Shown one piece after another: positions 40,435 through 49,038 of a DNA stretch of 64,000 nucleotides. The notes below the pieces were generated by a model. The model was not told the origin of the DNA. It made no database searches and saw only the letters and a program-made list of their open reading frames with translations. Source of the DNA: an uncultured Verrucomicrobiales bacterium (lineage in GTDB: Bacteria; Verrucomicrobiota; Verrucomicrobiia; Verrucomicrobiales; Akkermansiaceae); the NCBI GenBank assembly GCA_938008215.1, contig CALLLS010000021.1, forward strand, positions 47,455 through 111,454, in the 5' to 3' direction. The first letter of the stretch is position 1. Each line of letters opens with the position of its first letter. The position numbers and the translations under genes are program-made.

Positions 40435-41979
40435 ATGCCTACTCATTCAGATGAACCACAAGCCGTACAGGATATTCTCTTAGATGAATCTAAAGACGTC
40501 CCTTTAAGTTCCACCGCTCAAACCGTTATTACGAAGAAGCCTATTTCTTCTGAAAAAGCTAAAGATCTAGGGCTGGTGGCTCCATCTGCATCAGGGAAAA
40601 ATTATGTTTTAGATACTAACGTTCTTTTGCATGATCCTGCTTGTCTCCAGAAATTCCAAGAGAACCATGTATGTATTTCGACGGATGTTTTATCAGAGCT
40701 TGATCGCTTTAAAAATGAGCAAACAGAACGCGGCGCAAATGCGCGTAGAATACACCGTAAAATCTGTGAGCTTTTTGAAGGAGTAGAGACTTTAACTAAT
40801 GGTGTAACTACTGACGGAGGGGGATCCATTCGTATTATCTTATTTGATCCTGCGAGTAGTGAAAAAAGCTCCGCTCAAGTGCGGCAGTTTTTAAGGATAT
40901 TTCCAGATAGAGATAAGGCAGACCATAGAATAATGGCGTGTGCCATTATGGTAGCGGATTTTAATGAAACGCCCACAATATTGGTGACAAAGGATCTTAA
41001 TATGCAGCTAAAAGCACGCTCCGCAGGAATTAAAGTCCAAGATTATTTAAATGATAAGGTAGATCTACAGGAGGTTTCACCAAAAGATAAGTCTCATATT
41101 GACGTGAGCTCTCACGAGCTACAGAGGTTCGCATCTACTGGTTTCTTAGAGGTGGAAAAAGAAAGGTTAAAGGAAATCGTCACTAATCAATATGTTCTTT
41201 TAGAGTCAGGGCCAAAGTCCACTATTCCCGCTCGCTTAGATGCAGATGGCACTTTTCATAAACTCCTTACGCCAGATGCATTAAGAATTCCTGACGGTAA
41301 TCACTTAAAGCCGCTTAACCTTGGTCAGAAATGCCTTATAGATGCTCTTCTAAACCCAGAGATAACCTTGGTGACCTGTTTCGGTCAGGCGGGCACAGGT
41401 AAGACTCTCGTTGCGATCGCCGCAGGTCTGCATGAAATGTTTAGAAATAGCTATCAAGGATTAGTTATTAGTCGTCCTGTAATAACGATGGGAAAAGATA
41501 TGGGTTATCTTCCGGGTTCATTAGAAGAAAAAATGCGCCCTTGGCTACAACCAGTATATGATGCGCTTGATTTACTCATGACGCCCACAAATAAAGGGTC
41601 AAAGCGTAAACAGCAAAAGCAGGGAGCTAACGAGCAGGTCGTGAAACCTTATGAGAAATACATTCAACAGGGACTCATCGAAATTGAGGCCTTAGCTTAC
41701 ATAAGGGGGCGTTCAATTCCTAATCGGTTCTTTGTTTTAGACGAGGCGCAGCAACTCAGCCCTCAAGAGGCGAAAACAGTAGTTACTCGAATTTCAGAAG
41801 GCTCTAAACTTATTATGTTAGGTGATCCAGACCAGATTGATAATCCATACGTGGACAGCAGAAGTAACGGTCTAGTATACACACACAATAAACTAAAAGG
41901 GCAGGACTTCGTCGCACACGTAAATCTCGATAAAGGGGAGCGCTCTGCGCTTGCGGAAGCAGCAGCAAGTTTAATGTAA
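40435..41979 (+). CDS. PIN-PhoH fusion ATPase (PhoH2 type)
   Basis: A 514-residue protein with an N-terminal PIN-domain ribonuclease (DTNVLLHDP, with Asp ligands) and a C-terminal PhoH P-loop ATPase. Walker A is GQAGTGKT (near residue 323) and Walker B FFVLDEAQQLSPQEAKT. PhoH2 enzymes are characterised as RNA helicase plus ribonuclease in mycobacteria. An extra Ala/Gln/Lys-rich insertion precedes the DALDLLMTPTN region. It is separated by 101 bases from menE and is followed by the convergent bactofilin. Confidence 0.92.
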   Translation: MPTHSDEPQAVQDILLDESKDVPLSSTAQTVITKKPISSEKAKDLGLVAPSASGKNYVLDTNVLLHDPACLQKFQENHVCISTDVLSELDRFKNEQTERGANARRIHRKICELFEGVETLTNGVTTDGGGSIRIILFDPASSEKSSAQVRQFLRIFPDRDKADHRIMACAIMVADFNETPTILVTKDLNMQLKARSAGIKVQDYLNDKVDLQEVSPKDKSHIDVSSHELQRFASTGFLEVEKERLKEIVTNQYVLLESGPKSTIPARLDADGTFHKLLTPDALRIPDGNHLKPLNLGQKCLIDALLNPEITLVTCFGQAGTGKTLVAIAAGLHEMFRNSYQGLVISRPVITMGKDMGYLPGSLEEKMRPWLQPVYDALDLLMTPTNKGSKRKQQKQGANEQVVKPYEKYIQQGLIEIEALAYIRGRSIPNRFFVLDEAQQLSPQEAKTVVTRISEGSKLIMLGDPDQIDNPYVDSRSNGLVYTHNKLKGQDFVAHVNLDKGERSALAEAAASLM

Positions 41980-42005
41980 AGCTTTAGCTGAAGATGAAAA
42001 GTGGG

Positions 42006-42317
42006 CTAGAGCATTTTTGTGCTTCCCACCATTTTAGCTCCGGGCTCCATTCCAAGTGACTTATAAACGAGATCTCCATTTACATCAGCAGTGCTCTGAA
42101 GCTTGCATGTTTCTGCTTGCACGCTTCCTTCTACTTTTCCTTTAATGGTTACCTGACCAGCCTTAATGTCGCCCTTGATATTTGAATTTGGATTAAGTGT
42201 TAGGTCACCTTTCTCGGAGATGATTTCGCCCTTTAATTTACAGTCGAGAGCCATTTCTCCTGAGAATTTAACAACTCCTTCTATTTCTACTCCGTTTTCA
42301 AGCGTATTCTTAGACAT
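42006..42317 (-). CDS. Bactofilin
   Basis: A 103-residue polymer-forming cytoskeletal protein with the bactofilin beta-helix core: short strands spaced by Gly/Asp, e.g. GEIISEKGDLTLNPNSNIKGDIKAGQVTIKGKVEGSVQAETC. Flanking tails are short, as usual. The ATG at 42317 is preferred; the frame extends 4 codons to a TTG. Bactofilins self-assemble without nucleotide and organise peptidoglycan enzymes or polar structures. It is convergent to phoH and is close to envelope lipoprotein genes. Confidence 0.88.
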   Translation of the reverse strand: MSKNTLENGVEIEGVVKFSGEMALDCKLKGEIISEKGDLTLNPNSNIKGDIKAGQVTIKGKVEGSVQAETCKLQSTADVNGDLVYKSLGMEPGAKMVGSTKML

Positions 42318-42434
42318 ATTATTATCCAATACAGTAGTTACGTAAAAAACAACATATAAATTCTATCTCATTACATTTTTAATAATATGGGGAAACAATC
42401 TTGAATAAGTTATTTTATCTTACGTCTTAAAAAT

Positions 42435-43142
42435 ATGGCTAAGAGTAAATTAAAGCAAGTGTTGTTGTATTGTGTAGCAGGTATCGGATCCTCATTATTC
42501 ACCTCATGCGTGGTGTCGGACGGCTTCTTGGGAGCAAATACAGGGATAGTTGGTAGACCTTTAGGCTTTCCTATAGGTGCTGGAGGCTTTCCTATAGGTG
42601 CTGCAGGTCTTCCTGTAGGCCTTGTAAGAACATCTAACTCTAACTGGTTTTATGATCCGTATCGCAGAAATTATTTTGATGTAAGAAGAAGGGCTTACTT
42701 CAATACTGCTACCAATAGATATTTTACTAATTCGCCACGCCGATTTAATAATAGAGTTTTCCCATCGAGTTGGAATGGAAGAGGAACCTTCCCAGCACCT
42801 ACCGTATCCAACCGTGGTATATTTACCAATAACAGACTGAGTAACAATCATCCACACTTACAGAGGTCTAACCGAACGACTATTCAAAGACGTAACAATC
42901 AGAGTCAAGGTAGAACGATGAGAGATGATGCAAGGAGGGACTTTAATATAAGAAGCACTAGAAGCAGCAGATCTCAGAGTAATTACCGTCAGAGACCTAA
43001 CTCAATGACTACTTCTGCAGGTCGAAGCTCTATTAATTCTTCTCGTAGTCAAATGAGCAATATGAGTAGAGGATCCGCTTTCGGAGGGAACAGGATGAGT
43101 AGAAAAGGCACAAGTCAGAGCGGTAGAGGGCAACAAAGATAA
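42435..43142 (+). CDS. Low-complexity Ser/Arg/Asn-rich lipoprotein
   Basis: A 235-residue protein. The signal peptide ends in LFTSC, a lipobox with Cys near residue 25. Next comes a Gly-Pro-Ile repeat (GFPIGAGGFPIGAAGLPVG), then WFYDPYRRNYFDVRRRAYFN, then about 120 residues dominated by Arg, Ser and Asn with no defined fold. Its basic tail could bind nucleic acid, peptidoglycan or LPS. It is not recognised as a named family and may be lineage-specific. Confidence 0.7.
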   Translation: MAKSKLKQVLLYCVAGIGSSLFTSCVVSDGFLGANTGIVGRPLGFPIGAGGFPIGAAGLPVGLVRTSNSNWFYDPYRRNYFDVRRRAYFNTATNRYFTNSPRRFNNRVFPSSWNGRGTFPAPTVSNRGIFTNNRLSNNHPHLQRSNRTTIQRRNNQSQGRTMRDDARRDFNIRSTRSSRSQSNYRQRPNSMTTSAGRSSINSSRSQMSNMSRGSAFGGNRMSRKGTSQSGRGQQR

Positions 43143-43196
43143 CTTGCAGACAACTTTTGATTGAAAGAGCCTCAATATCTCTATATTTATCTAATA

Positions 43197-43685
43197 ATGA
43201 AAAAAAATATTTTATTCCCATTAGCCATTGTCTCGATGGCCTTCTTTTCCTGTTCATCGACACCGCAAAAACGAATAGCTAAATTTCCCGATAAATTCTC
43301 AACTCTCACAGCTGATGACCAATCTCTAGTAGAGCAAGGAAGGATTCAACAGGGTATGACGAAAGATGCTGTTTACCTCGCGATTGGTAAGCCTGAACAA
43401 ATCACTTATGGTGCTAATAAAAGCGGCGAATACGAACAGTGGAACTATAATACTCTTACTCCTGTGGTAACCAATAATGTATCCATCGGTGTCGGCTGGG
43501 GAGGTGGTCCTTGGGGTTGGGGCGGAGTCGGTAGGAGAGGTCTAGGAAGAGGCTTTGGCGGTTGGGGCAATGGTTTTGGCGGTTGGGGCTTAGGTCCGAA
43601 TATCGCCTATGTTCCAACCAGAGGCGCCACTGTTAAGTTCACAGGAGACTCTGTAGATGAATATAAATTTGCTGGCAGACGTTAA
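43197..43685 (+). CDS. Gly/Trp-rich lipoprotein with SmpA/BamE-like core
   Basis: The ATG at 43197 gives a lipoprotein signal (MKKNILFPLAIVSMAFFSC); an earlier in-frame start is rejected. The mature part begins with a conserved-looking region containing LVEQGRIQQGMTKDAVYLAIGKPEQITYG, which resembles the GM(T)xxEVxxxLGxP motif of SmpA/BamE/OmlA proteins. Then come Gly/Trp-rich repeats (GWGGGPWGWGG, FGGWG). The 162-residue protein probably sits in the outer membrane. It is transcribed after the low-complexity lipoprotein, with a 54-base gap. Confidence 0.65.
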   Translation: MKKNILFPLAIVSMAFFSCSSTPQKRIAKFPDKFSTLTADDQSLVEQGRIQQGMTKDAVYLAIGKPEQITYGANKSGEYEQWNYNTLTPVVTNNVSIGVGWGGGPWGWGGVGRRGLGRGFGGWGNGFGGWGLGPNIAYVPTRGATVKFTGDSVDEYKFAGRR

Positions 43686-43687
43686 GT

Positions 43688-44989
43688 TTAAGATTTCTTA
43701 GTTTTAAACGCCCAGATGGCATAGAGTCCCAAAAGGATTCCAAACGCCCAAGGTTGCCATGAGAGGACACTTGCGAAAGCAGTGTCCTTCTTTTCTACGA
43801 TAAGTTCAGGTCGTTTAGCATATACCACTGCTTGCGCAAAAATGAGAGATGCTAGTCCATACCCCATGTTCATCGCCATCCCTTTAACGCTAAGTATTGT
43901 CGCCCGTCGGGATGAATCTACAAGCTTGTGTAAGCTGTTATCGGATATGAAGCCGAATAATCCAAAGGTGCTTATACAAACAATTGTGGGAATCACGCCA
44001 TAGTAGGGAATGGTAAAGCCTACACCGATTAATCCGATCAGTGCGATTCCTCCTATTATGGTGAGAGCTACAGCTGGAGAGAACTTCTTATTAAGCCACT
44101 TAGCAAGCTCTGGGGTGATCATCCCTAAAATACCGGAGATGGCACCTACCATTCCCCATGACCACGGGGGAAGCTGGATTTCTCTGTAGTATTCACTCGT
44201 GACAGTAGCATAGTTTCTGACAAAGGCATCAATGATTACGGTGCCGATAATTATGATCGCTACGCTACGTGTCGTGAATGCCCACTTGACGGTTTCGATA
44301 GTGAGCCTGAAGGCTTCTTTTACAGACGCTTTATTCGCCTTTTGAATAGGGTTCGTATCAGTCATTTTCAGCGCTATAGCTAAACAAAACGCTCCTTGTA
44401 AAAAGACGAGGAGAAGGGGGAACCGTAAAGTTTGCTCTTGGGTGAATGCTGTTTCCCACCCAAAGAAACCGCAGCATTTATTCACTAGAGAGGGATCATA
44501 AAGCACTCCACCCATAAGCATCGCTATCATGAAGGCCGCTGAGCGCCAACGCATGACGACGGGTAACACCTTTTCTTCCCAGAGGTTCGCTTGTCCTTTC
44601 ACTTCTAAAGAATCGTATGCAAGGGCTTGATCTGCTCCACTCGCCGCCGCCTCTGAGACCCCAGAGAGGAGCCTGTTGACTACACACATACCGATTAAAA
44701 GAGCTCCGCCGTTAATGGGCGCAAAGAGAAGTAATCCCATTTCTGCCATCATCAGAACCGCTGAAAACACCACCAGCTTTTTTCTGCCGATTGTATCTGC
44801 CAGAGCACCAGAGGGAATTTCTAGTAGTAAGATAGCGCCCGCCCATAGTGCATTGAGCCGTGAGTAGTCCTCTAACCTTAACCCTAGATCTACGAACAAT
44901 ACCGCCAGAACAGGGTAATACGCCCGAGCATTATAGCTGATCGTAAACCAGCGATAGAGACGAACATTTTTTTCATTAAAGGGATTCAC
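43688..44989 (-). CDS. MFS transporter
   Basis: A 433-residue membrane protein with about 12 predicted helices. The loop between helices 2 and 3 has the MFS signature GALADTIGRKK. The sequence resembles MFS_1 drug or metabolite exporters. No substrate can be inferred. The end is 3 bases from the end of the convergent lipoprotein gene, so the two transcripts meet tail to tail. The 182-bp gap upstream (44990-45171) holds nothing identifiable. Confidence 0.85.
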   Translation of the reverse strand: MNPFNEKNVRLYRWFTISYNARAYYPVLAVLFVDLGLRLEDYSRLNALWAGAILLLEIPSGALADTIGRKKLVVFSAVLMMAEMGLLLFAPINGGALLIGMCVVNRLLSGVSEAAASGADQALAYDSLEVKGQANLWEEKVLPVVMRWRSAAFMIAMLMGGVLYDPSLVNKCCGFFGWETAFTQEQTLRFPLLLVFLQGAFCLAIALKMTDTNPIQKANKASVKEAFRLTIETVKWAFTTRSVAIIIIGTVIIDAFVRNYATVTSEYYREIQLPPWSWGMVGAISGILGMITPELAKWLNKKFSPAVALTIIGGIALIGLIGVGFTIPYYGVIPTIVCISTFGLFGFISDNSLHKLVDSSRRATILSVKGMAMNMGYGLASLIFAQAVVYAKRPELIVEKKDTAFASVLSWQPWAFGILLGLYAIWAFKTKKS

Positions 44990-45171
44990 AGCTAGAGCAC
45001 TACTCTAGGAATAAGCTCTTCTTAACAATCAAATTCGATTCTCAAGTAGACTATTCCATCTTACTGTAAATGCATATGTTTCCATGCTAAGGTATTTCTA
45101 AGCGGTTTTTGAAAAGGAATTATGTCTTACTATGGCTTTAGTCTAAATTTCTCATCAAACTTGGGGAGAAT

Positions 45172-46233
45172 CTAGTTTTTAACCTCGTCTCTATCAGCAG
45201 CGGCCATGGGCTCGCGTCTGGCTATTCCCCTAAGGAGGTAGCCAAAGATGTCTGCACCAGTCATGATTCGTTTTGAGTCCTTTGACCAATAGAGGACGAC
45301 ATCTTGATCCACAATGTTATCCTTATGGTCATCTGCTTCAACGACAAAGCTTCCTAGAACGGTATCCAGAGTTGCGGTTGCGTCTTCTGTGATGATGGGT
45401 CTATGGCAGAAGCGATATACATCTGTTTCGTCGCCTTGGATGGGGTAGCGAGCAAGAAATTCTATAGTGTCCAGAACGGCGATCGGGAAATCTTCCTCGT
45501 TCGTGATGATTCGAAACATGGATGGCTTGTTCTTGAGAGAATCTAGAAGCACCTTACCTTCCTCAGAGTTTAGGTCAGGAAACATAGGCGTATCCATTTT
45601 TGAAGGGAAAGAGAGTATAGTCTCAGGCTTAATGACCCGTCCTTCTTGAGAAATTTTCCTGTCATCCAGAGCTAAGAAGTTAAGAGCACCAATCCCTTCG
45701 TTCGCGCTAATCTCACTTTCTTCTTCCTTAATGTGCTTCTCTAGGATGATCTCTATATCACGTTCACGAAAGAAAGAAGGTCCTTCTGGACCGATCCAGC
45801 CATCGAGAATAAGGGCGCAGGGTTTAGCTACTGGGTAGAAAATGAACTGGTAAAATTTAATAGCAGGGATGAGGGCTGCTCCGACTCTAAGAGCATGCCT
45901 AGAAAAGTAGGCTTGCGGGATTATTTCACCGAAAAAGGTGATGCCTACGGTGGAAAAGACAAATCCCCATATACCAGCGAGGGCACTTTCGGATAAGAGG
46001 GCAAGTAAGACGTTTACGGAGACGTTTCCCCAAAGGATGGTGCACAGTAATCTATTGGAGTCTTTTCTGAGTTTCAGGATCTTGGAGGCTTGCTCGTGCC
46101 CTTTTTCAGATTCCGCCTCCAGGCGCATACGTCCCAGAGAGAAGAGAGCCAGATTAAGCCCTGAGAACATAGCGGACTGGGAAAGACATAATACAATCCC
46201 ACACCAAATCCAAACTGTATCAATGTTTTCCAA
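45172..46233 (-). CDS. CNNM/DUF21-domain membrane protein (CorC/HlyC-like)
   Basis: A 353-residue protein with an N-terminal DUF21/CNNM transmembrane domain (about 150 residues) containing SQSAMFSGLNLALFSLGRMRLE and TFFGEIIPQAYFSRHA. A soluble part with weak CBS-like features follows (e.g. VLDTIEFLARYPI and PIITEDATATLDTVLGSFVVEAD). CNNM proteins are linked to Mg2+ transport and are often called hemolysin-like or CorC. It starts 3 bases after the FmdB stop and is part of the rpsN-fmdB-CNNM cluster. Confidence 0.8.
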   Translation of the reverse strand: MENIDTVWIWCGIVLCLSQSAMFSGLNLALFSLGRMRLEAESEKGHEQASKILKLRKDSNRLLCTILWGNVSVNVLLALLSESALAGIWGFVFSTVGITFFGEIIPQAYFSRHALRVGAALIPAIKFYQFIFYPVAKPCALILDGWIGPEGPSFFRERDIEIILEKHIKEEESEISANEGIGALNFLALDDRKISQEGRVIKPETILSFPSKMDTPMFPDLNSEEGKVLLDSLKNKPSMFRIITNEEDFPIAVLDTIEFLARYPIQGDETDVYRFCHRPIITEDATATLDTVLGSFVVEADDHKDNIVDQDVVLYWSKDSKRIMTGADIFGYLLRGIARREPMAAADRDEVKN

Positions 46234-46235
46234 GA

Positions 46236-46487
46236 TTATAGTTTATCTAAGACCCCGTCTCCCACATTTTTTAAAATGGTAAATCCGGCTGACTTAATAT
46301 CTGTATTAGACAGTGAGCTTCCAGCAGAAGTCACAGAGGGAAGCCTTTTGATAGAGTTTTTACACAGGGGGCATTGAAGTATGCCTGATCGTGAAAGATT
46401 TCTACGGAGTTCGAATGGCTGTCGGCATATGCGACAACTTCGCTCAGGGTCATCTGGCTCTTCTGATTGATACTCGTAGATGGGCAT
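46236..46487 (-). CDS. FmdB-type zinc-ribbon protein
   Basis: A 83-residue small protein starting MPIYEYQSEE, the usual FmdB start, at ATG 46487. The upstream in-frame codons (TTG/ATG to 46511) fall in a terminator hairpin and are rejected. Two CxxC pairs form a zinc ribbon: CRICR and CPLCK. FmdB proteins are common, small and of unclear role. The ATG is directly preceded by the U-tract of a terminator, so expression may depend on readthrough from rpsN or a promoter in the gap. Confidence 0.82.
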   Translation of the reverse strand: MPIYEYQSEEPDDPERSCRICRQPFELRRNLSRSGILQCPLCKNSIKRLPSVTSAGSSLSNTDIKSAGFTILKNVGDGVLDKL

Positions 46488-46520
46488 AAAAATGCAGGTG
46501 TGTAAATACACATCACCTGC
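46488..46520 (-). terminator. Intrinsic terminator after rpsN, overlapping the fmdB leader
   Basis: Read on the minus strand, GCAGGTG (46520-46514), a two-base bulge, TGT, loop ATTT, ACA and CACCTGC (46500-46494) form a stem, followed by ATTTTT and then the fmdB ATG at 46487. It lies 33 bases after the rpsN stop. Confidence 0.8.
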
Positions 46521-46553
46521 GAAGTAAAATAAAGAAAAAAGTTTTCAGCTGTT

Positions 46554-46823
46554 TTACCAACTTGATTTAGTCACACCTGGTAGCATACCATGTGAAGCAA
46601 GTTCACGGAATGCGATACGCGAGAGACTAAAGCGACGCATGAATCCACGACGACGACCTGTTACCTCACAGCGATTTACAAGGCGCATAGGGCTAGCATT
46701 GCGAGGAAGCATTGCAAGTCCGTCATAGTCTTTATCTTTCTTAAGTTGAGTGCGCAATTCAGCGTAGCGCGCGACCACACGTGCTTTCTTTTTATTTCTT
46801 TCTATCCAAGCTTTTCTTGCCAT
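46554..46823 (-). CDS. rpsN: 30S ribosomal protein S14 (zinc-independent form)
   Basis: S14 lies in the head of the small subunit near the A site. The 89-residue protein starts MARKAWIERNKKK and has the family's RNRCEVTGRRRGFMRRFSLSRIAFRELA motif (here LVNRCEVTGRRRG). It lacks the four cysteines of the zinc form, so it is the C-minus long type. In many bacteria S14 is in the spc operon; here it stands alone before fmdB and far from other ribosomal genes. The upstream 260 bp to carA hold nothing identifiable. Confidence 0.96.
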   Translation of the reverse strand: MARKAWIERNKKKARVVARYAELRTQLKKDKDYDGLAMLPRNASPMRLVNRCEVTGRRRGFMRRFSLSRIAFRELASHGMLPGVTKSSW

Positions 46824-47083
46824 ACAGAGGCGGAATATGTCTATTTCAGAAAGTATTGCAAGCTCTATTTAAACAATTTCATTTAATTCTTTTTGAGCAA
46901 TCTAGATGCTTAAAGAGCAAGCTCTTAAAGGTTTATGATGAGCTAGAGGTTAAGCGCCGTACCTTGATAAACTCATAAATGAGGCATTAAGCTTTATATA
47001 GTGAGACGAGGTGAAGAAATCTTTATATAAAAGATAAAAAAACTTGCTCTGAGAAAAGATGAGGTTAACAGTCTCGCCAGTTT

Positions 47084-48220
47084 ATGGAAGCACTTTTAGC
47101 ACTAGCAGACGGGAGAGTTTTTAAAGGGATAGCCTTTGGGAAAATGGGAACTACTACAGGGGAAATTTGCTTTAATACCTCAATGACGGGTTACCAAGAA
47201 ATCATCACAGATCCTTCATATCGTGGGCAAATCGTCACTATGACATACCCGATGCAAGGGAACTACGGTTTTAACGCTGAGGATGCCGAGTCTAAACAGG
47301 CACATGTGAAAGGCTTCATTATTGGTGAACTCTGTGAGATGCCATCTAATTGGAGGTCTGAGCAATCTATGGAAGAATACTTCCTAGAACACGGATTATT
47401 GGGAATTCAGGAAGTGGACACAAGAGCGGTAACTAAGCATCTTCGCTCCATCGGAGCAATGAATGCTTGTCTAACGACCGAGCTTACAGAAGAAGAGGCC
47501 GTTAAGAAAGCTCAGGAAACACCATCCATGGAAGGACAAGACCTTGTTAAAGAAGTATCAACTTCTGAAAACTATGTATGGGAAGGGGAGTCTAGAAAAT
47601 GGACGATACCAAATGAGACAACAGGGCAAGAGGGGACTTATGAAGAATTGCCAGAAGCGAAGTATAAGATTGTTGCCTATGACTTTGGGATTAAACATAA
47701 CATCCTACGTCGTCTTCGTCAGGCTGGATTCCAAGTCACATTGGTGAATTCCCGCACACCTGCAGAAGAAGTGCTCGCCATGAATCCAGATGGCATCTTT
47801 CTATCGAATGGACCAGGGGATCCAGCAGCCTTGGATTATGTGCATTCTGAGGTGAAAAAACTCATAGGTAAAAAGCCCCTCTTTGGTATTTGTCTAGGTC
47901 ACCAAATCCTCACTCATGCAGTAGGCGGAAGTACTTATAAATTGAAATTTGGTCATAGAGGTGGAAATCAACCCGTGCAGGATTTGCGTACAGGAAAAGT
48001 GGAAATAACTTCTCAGAACCATGGTTTTGCAACAGATGCAGACTCCTTACCCGCCAATGCTGAAATTACACATGTAAACCTGAATGATAAGACTGTGGAA
48101 GGGTTCCGCTTAACGGATGCCCCCGTGTATAGTGTGCAACACCACCCAGAGGCCGCTCCAGGACCTTACGACTCTACACACTTCTTCGACGAGTTCGTGA
48201 GTATGATAGAAGCTGCTTAA
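47084..48220 (+). CDS. carA: Carbamoyl-phosphate synthase small subunit
   Basis: CarA is the glutaminase of carbamoyl-phosphate synthase, feeding arginine and pyrimidine synthesis. The 378-residue protein has the N-terminal CPSase_sm domain ([21 protein letters not shown]) and a class I glutamine amidotransferase domain with the nucleophile Cys in GICLGHQ and the His/Glu pair in HHPEA. carB is not adjacent; the next gene is convergent. No attenuator or Shine-Dalgarno was seen upstream. Confidence 0.95.
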   Translation: MEALLALADGRVFKGIAFGKMGTTTGEICFNTSMTGYQEIITDPSYRGQIVTMTYPMQGNYGFNAEDAESKQAHVKGFIIGELCEMPSNWRSEQSMEEYFLEHGLLGIQEVDTRAVTKHLRSIGAMNACLTTELTEEEAVKKAQETPSMEGQDLVKEVSTSENYVWEGESRKWTIPNETTGQEGTYEELPEAKYKIVAYDFGIKHNILRRLRQAGFQVTLVNSRTPAEEVLAMNPDGIFLSNGPGDPAALDYVHSEVKKLIGKKPLFGICLGHQILTHAVGGSTYKLKFGHRGGNQPVQDLRTGKVEITSQNHGFATDADSLPANAEITHVNLNDKTVEGFRLTDAPVYSVQHHPEAAPGPYDSTHFFDEFVSMIEAA

Positions 48221-48244
48221 ACTAATTGGCTAGGAAGCTTACTA

Positions 48245-48934
48245 TTACAGGTGAATTGAATCATTATCGATACCAGTAAAGTGGTTCACCTCTTTTTTTG
48301 TTGAGGAAAGCTTCTTAGGTGGCTCTTTAAGCTTTGAAGAGCTTTTCTTCGCTTTATCTAAGGTCATTTTTCTCTTGGAGAGGATTTTTTCGTAACGCCC
48401 AGAGGAGCGAGCGTCGACTAATTGACGCTTTATAGCATCACGGTCTGTGGACTGTGCTTCTAAGCTTAAATAAGCGAGCACGAAGGCATCATCTTCAGAA
48501 ACTCGCTCGTTTATTTGCCAAGATGTTCCGCGCCTTTCATGAGATTCATTGACCCATTTGGCATTCCACTGCCAATAATAATAGGTGCGGTTTGTGTCTT
48601 TACGATGAGTTTTATTATTAACAAGGCGGAGCCCTACCACTCCAGATTTATCGTTCTCTGAAAGTGTAGTGTGAGTTCCGCTCTGGCATTCTGGAAGGGT
48701 ATCTAAGATCTTATTCATCCACTTTTTTGCAGCGATCCGGGCGCTCTCCCAACCTTTGTATTTGCTGACCCTAAACGTTTTAAGATGTTTTACATTGGCT
48801 CTCATCACTCGAGCCATAACAGTCATCTCCTTAGTGTTATCAGTGAGATATTTAATCTTTTTTGGAGGGGGAGAGTAGGGGTAGAGCTCAGACACCTTCT
48901 TTTTCCGTTTAGCGACATTTTTTGAAGGAAGCAT
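48245..48934 (-). CDS. AP2-like DNA-binding domain protein, uncertain
   Basis: A 229-residue basic protein. The ATG at 48934 is preferred over a TTG ten codons earlier. The middle part (KSGVVGLRLVNNKTHRK, then YYYWQWNAKWVNES and SEDDAFVLAYLSLEAQ) resembles the AP2/ERF three-strand sheet plus helix found in bacterial and phage proteins. Before it is KYKGWESARIAAKKWMNKIL. The C-terminus is Lys/Ser-rich. If AP2-like, it would bind DNA, perhaps as a regulator or phage-derived protein. It is convergent to carA. Confidence 0.45.
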   Translation of the reverse strand: MLPSKNVAKRKKKVSELYPYSPPPKKIKYLTDNTKEMTVMARVMRANVKHLKTFRVSKYKGWESARIAAKKWMNKILDTLPECQSGTHTTLSENDKSGVVGLRLVNNKTHRKDTNRTYYYWQWNAKWVNESHERRGTSWQINERVSEDDAFVLAYLSLEAQSTDRDAIKRQLVDARSSGRYEKILSKRKMTLDKAKKSSSKLKEPPKKLSSTKKEVNHFTGIDNDSIHL

Positions 48935-49038
48935 CAACTTAGGTATATACCAAATTTCTAACAAGTGAAAGTGCTAAATAAATCGCTTTCTAATTCTTGT
49001 ATATTCAGCAGAAATATTGGGGTTCTCAATTTTGAATT

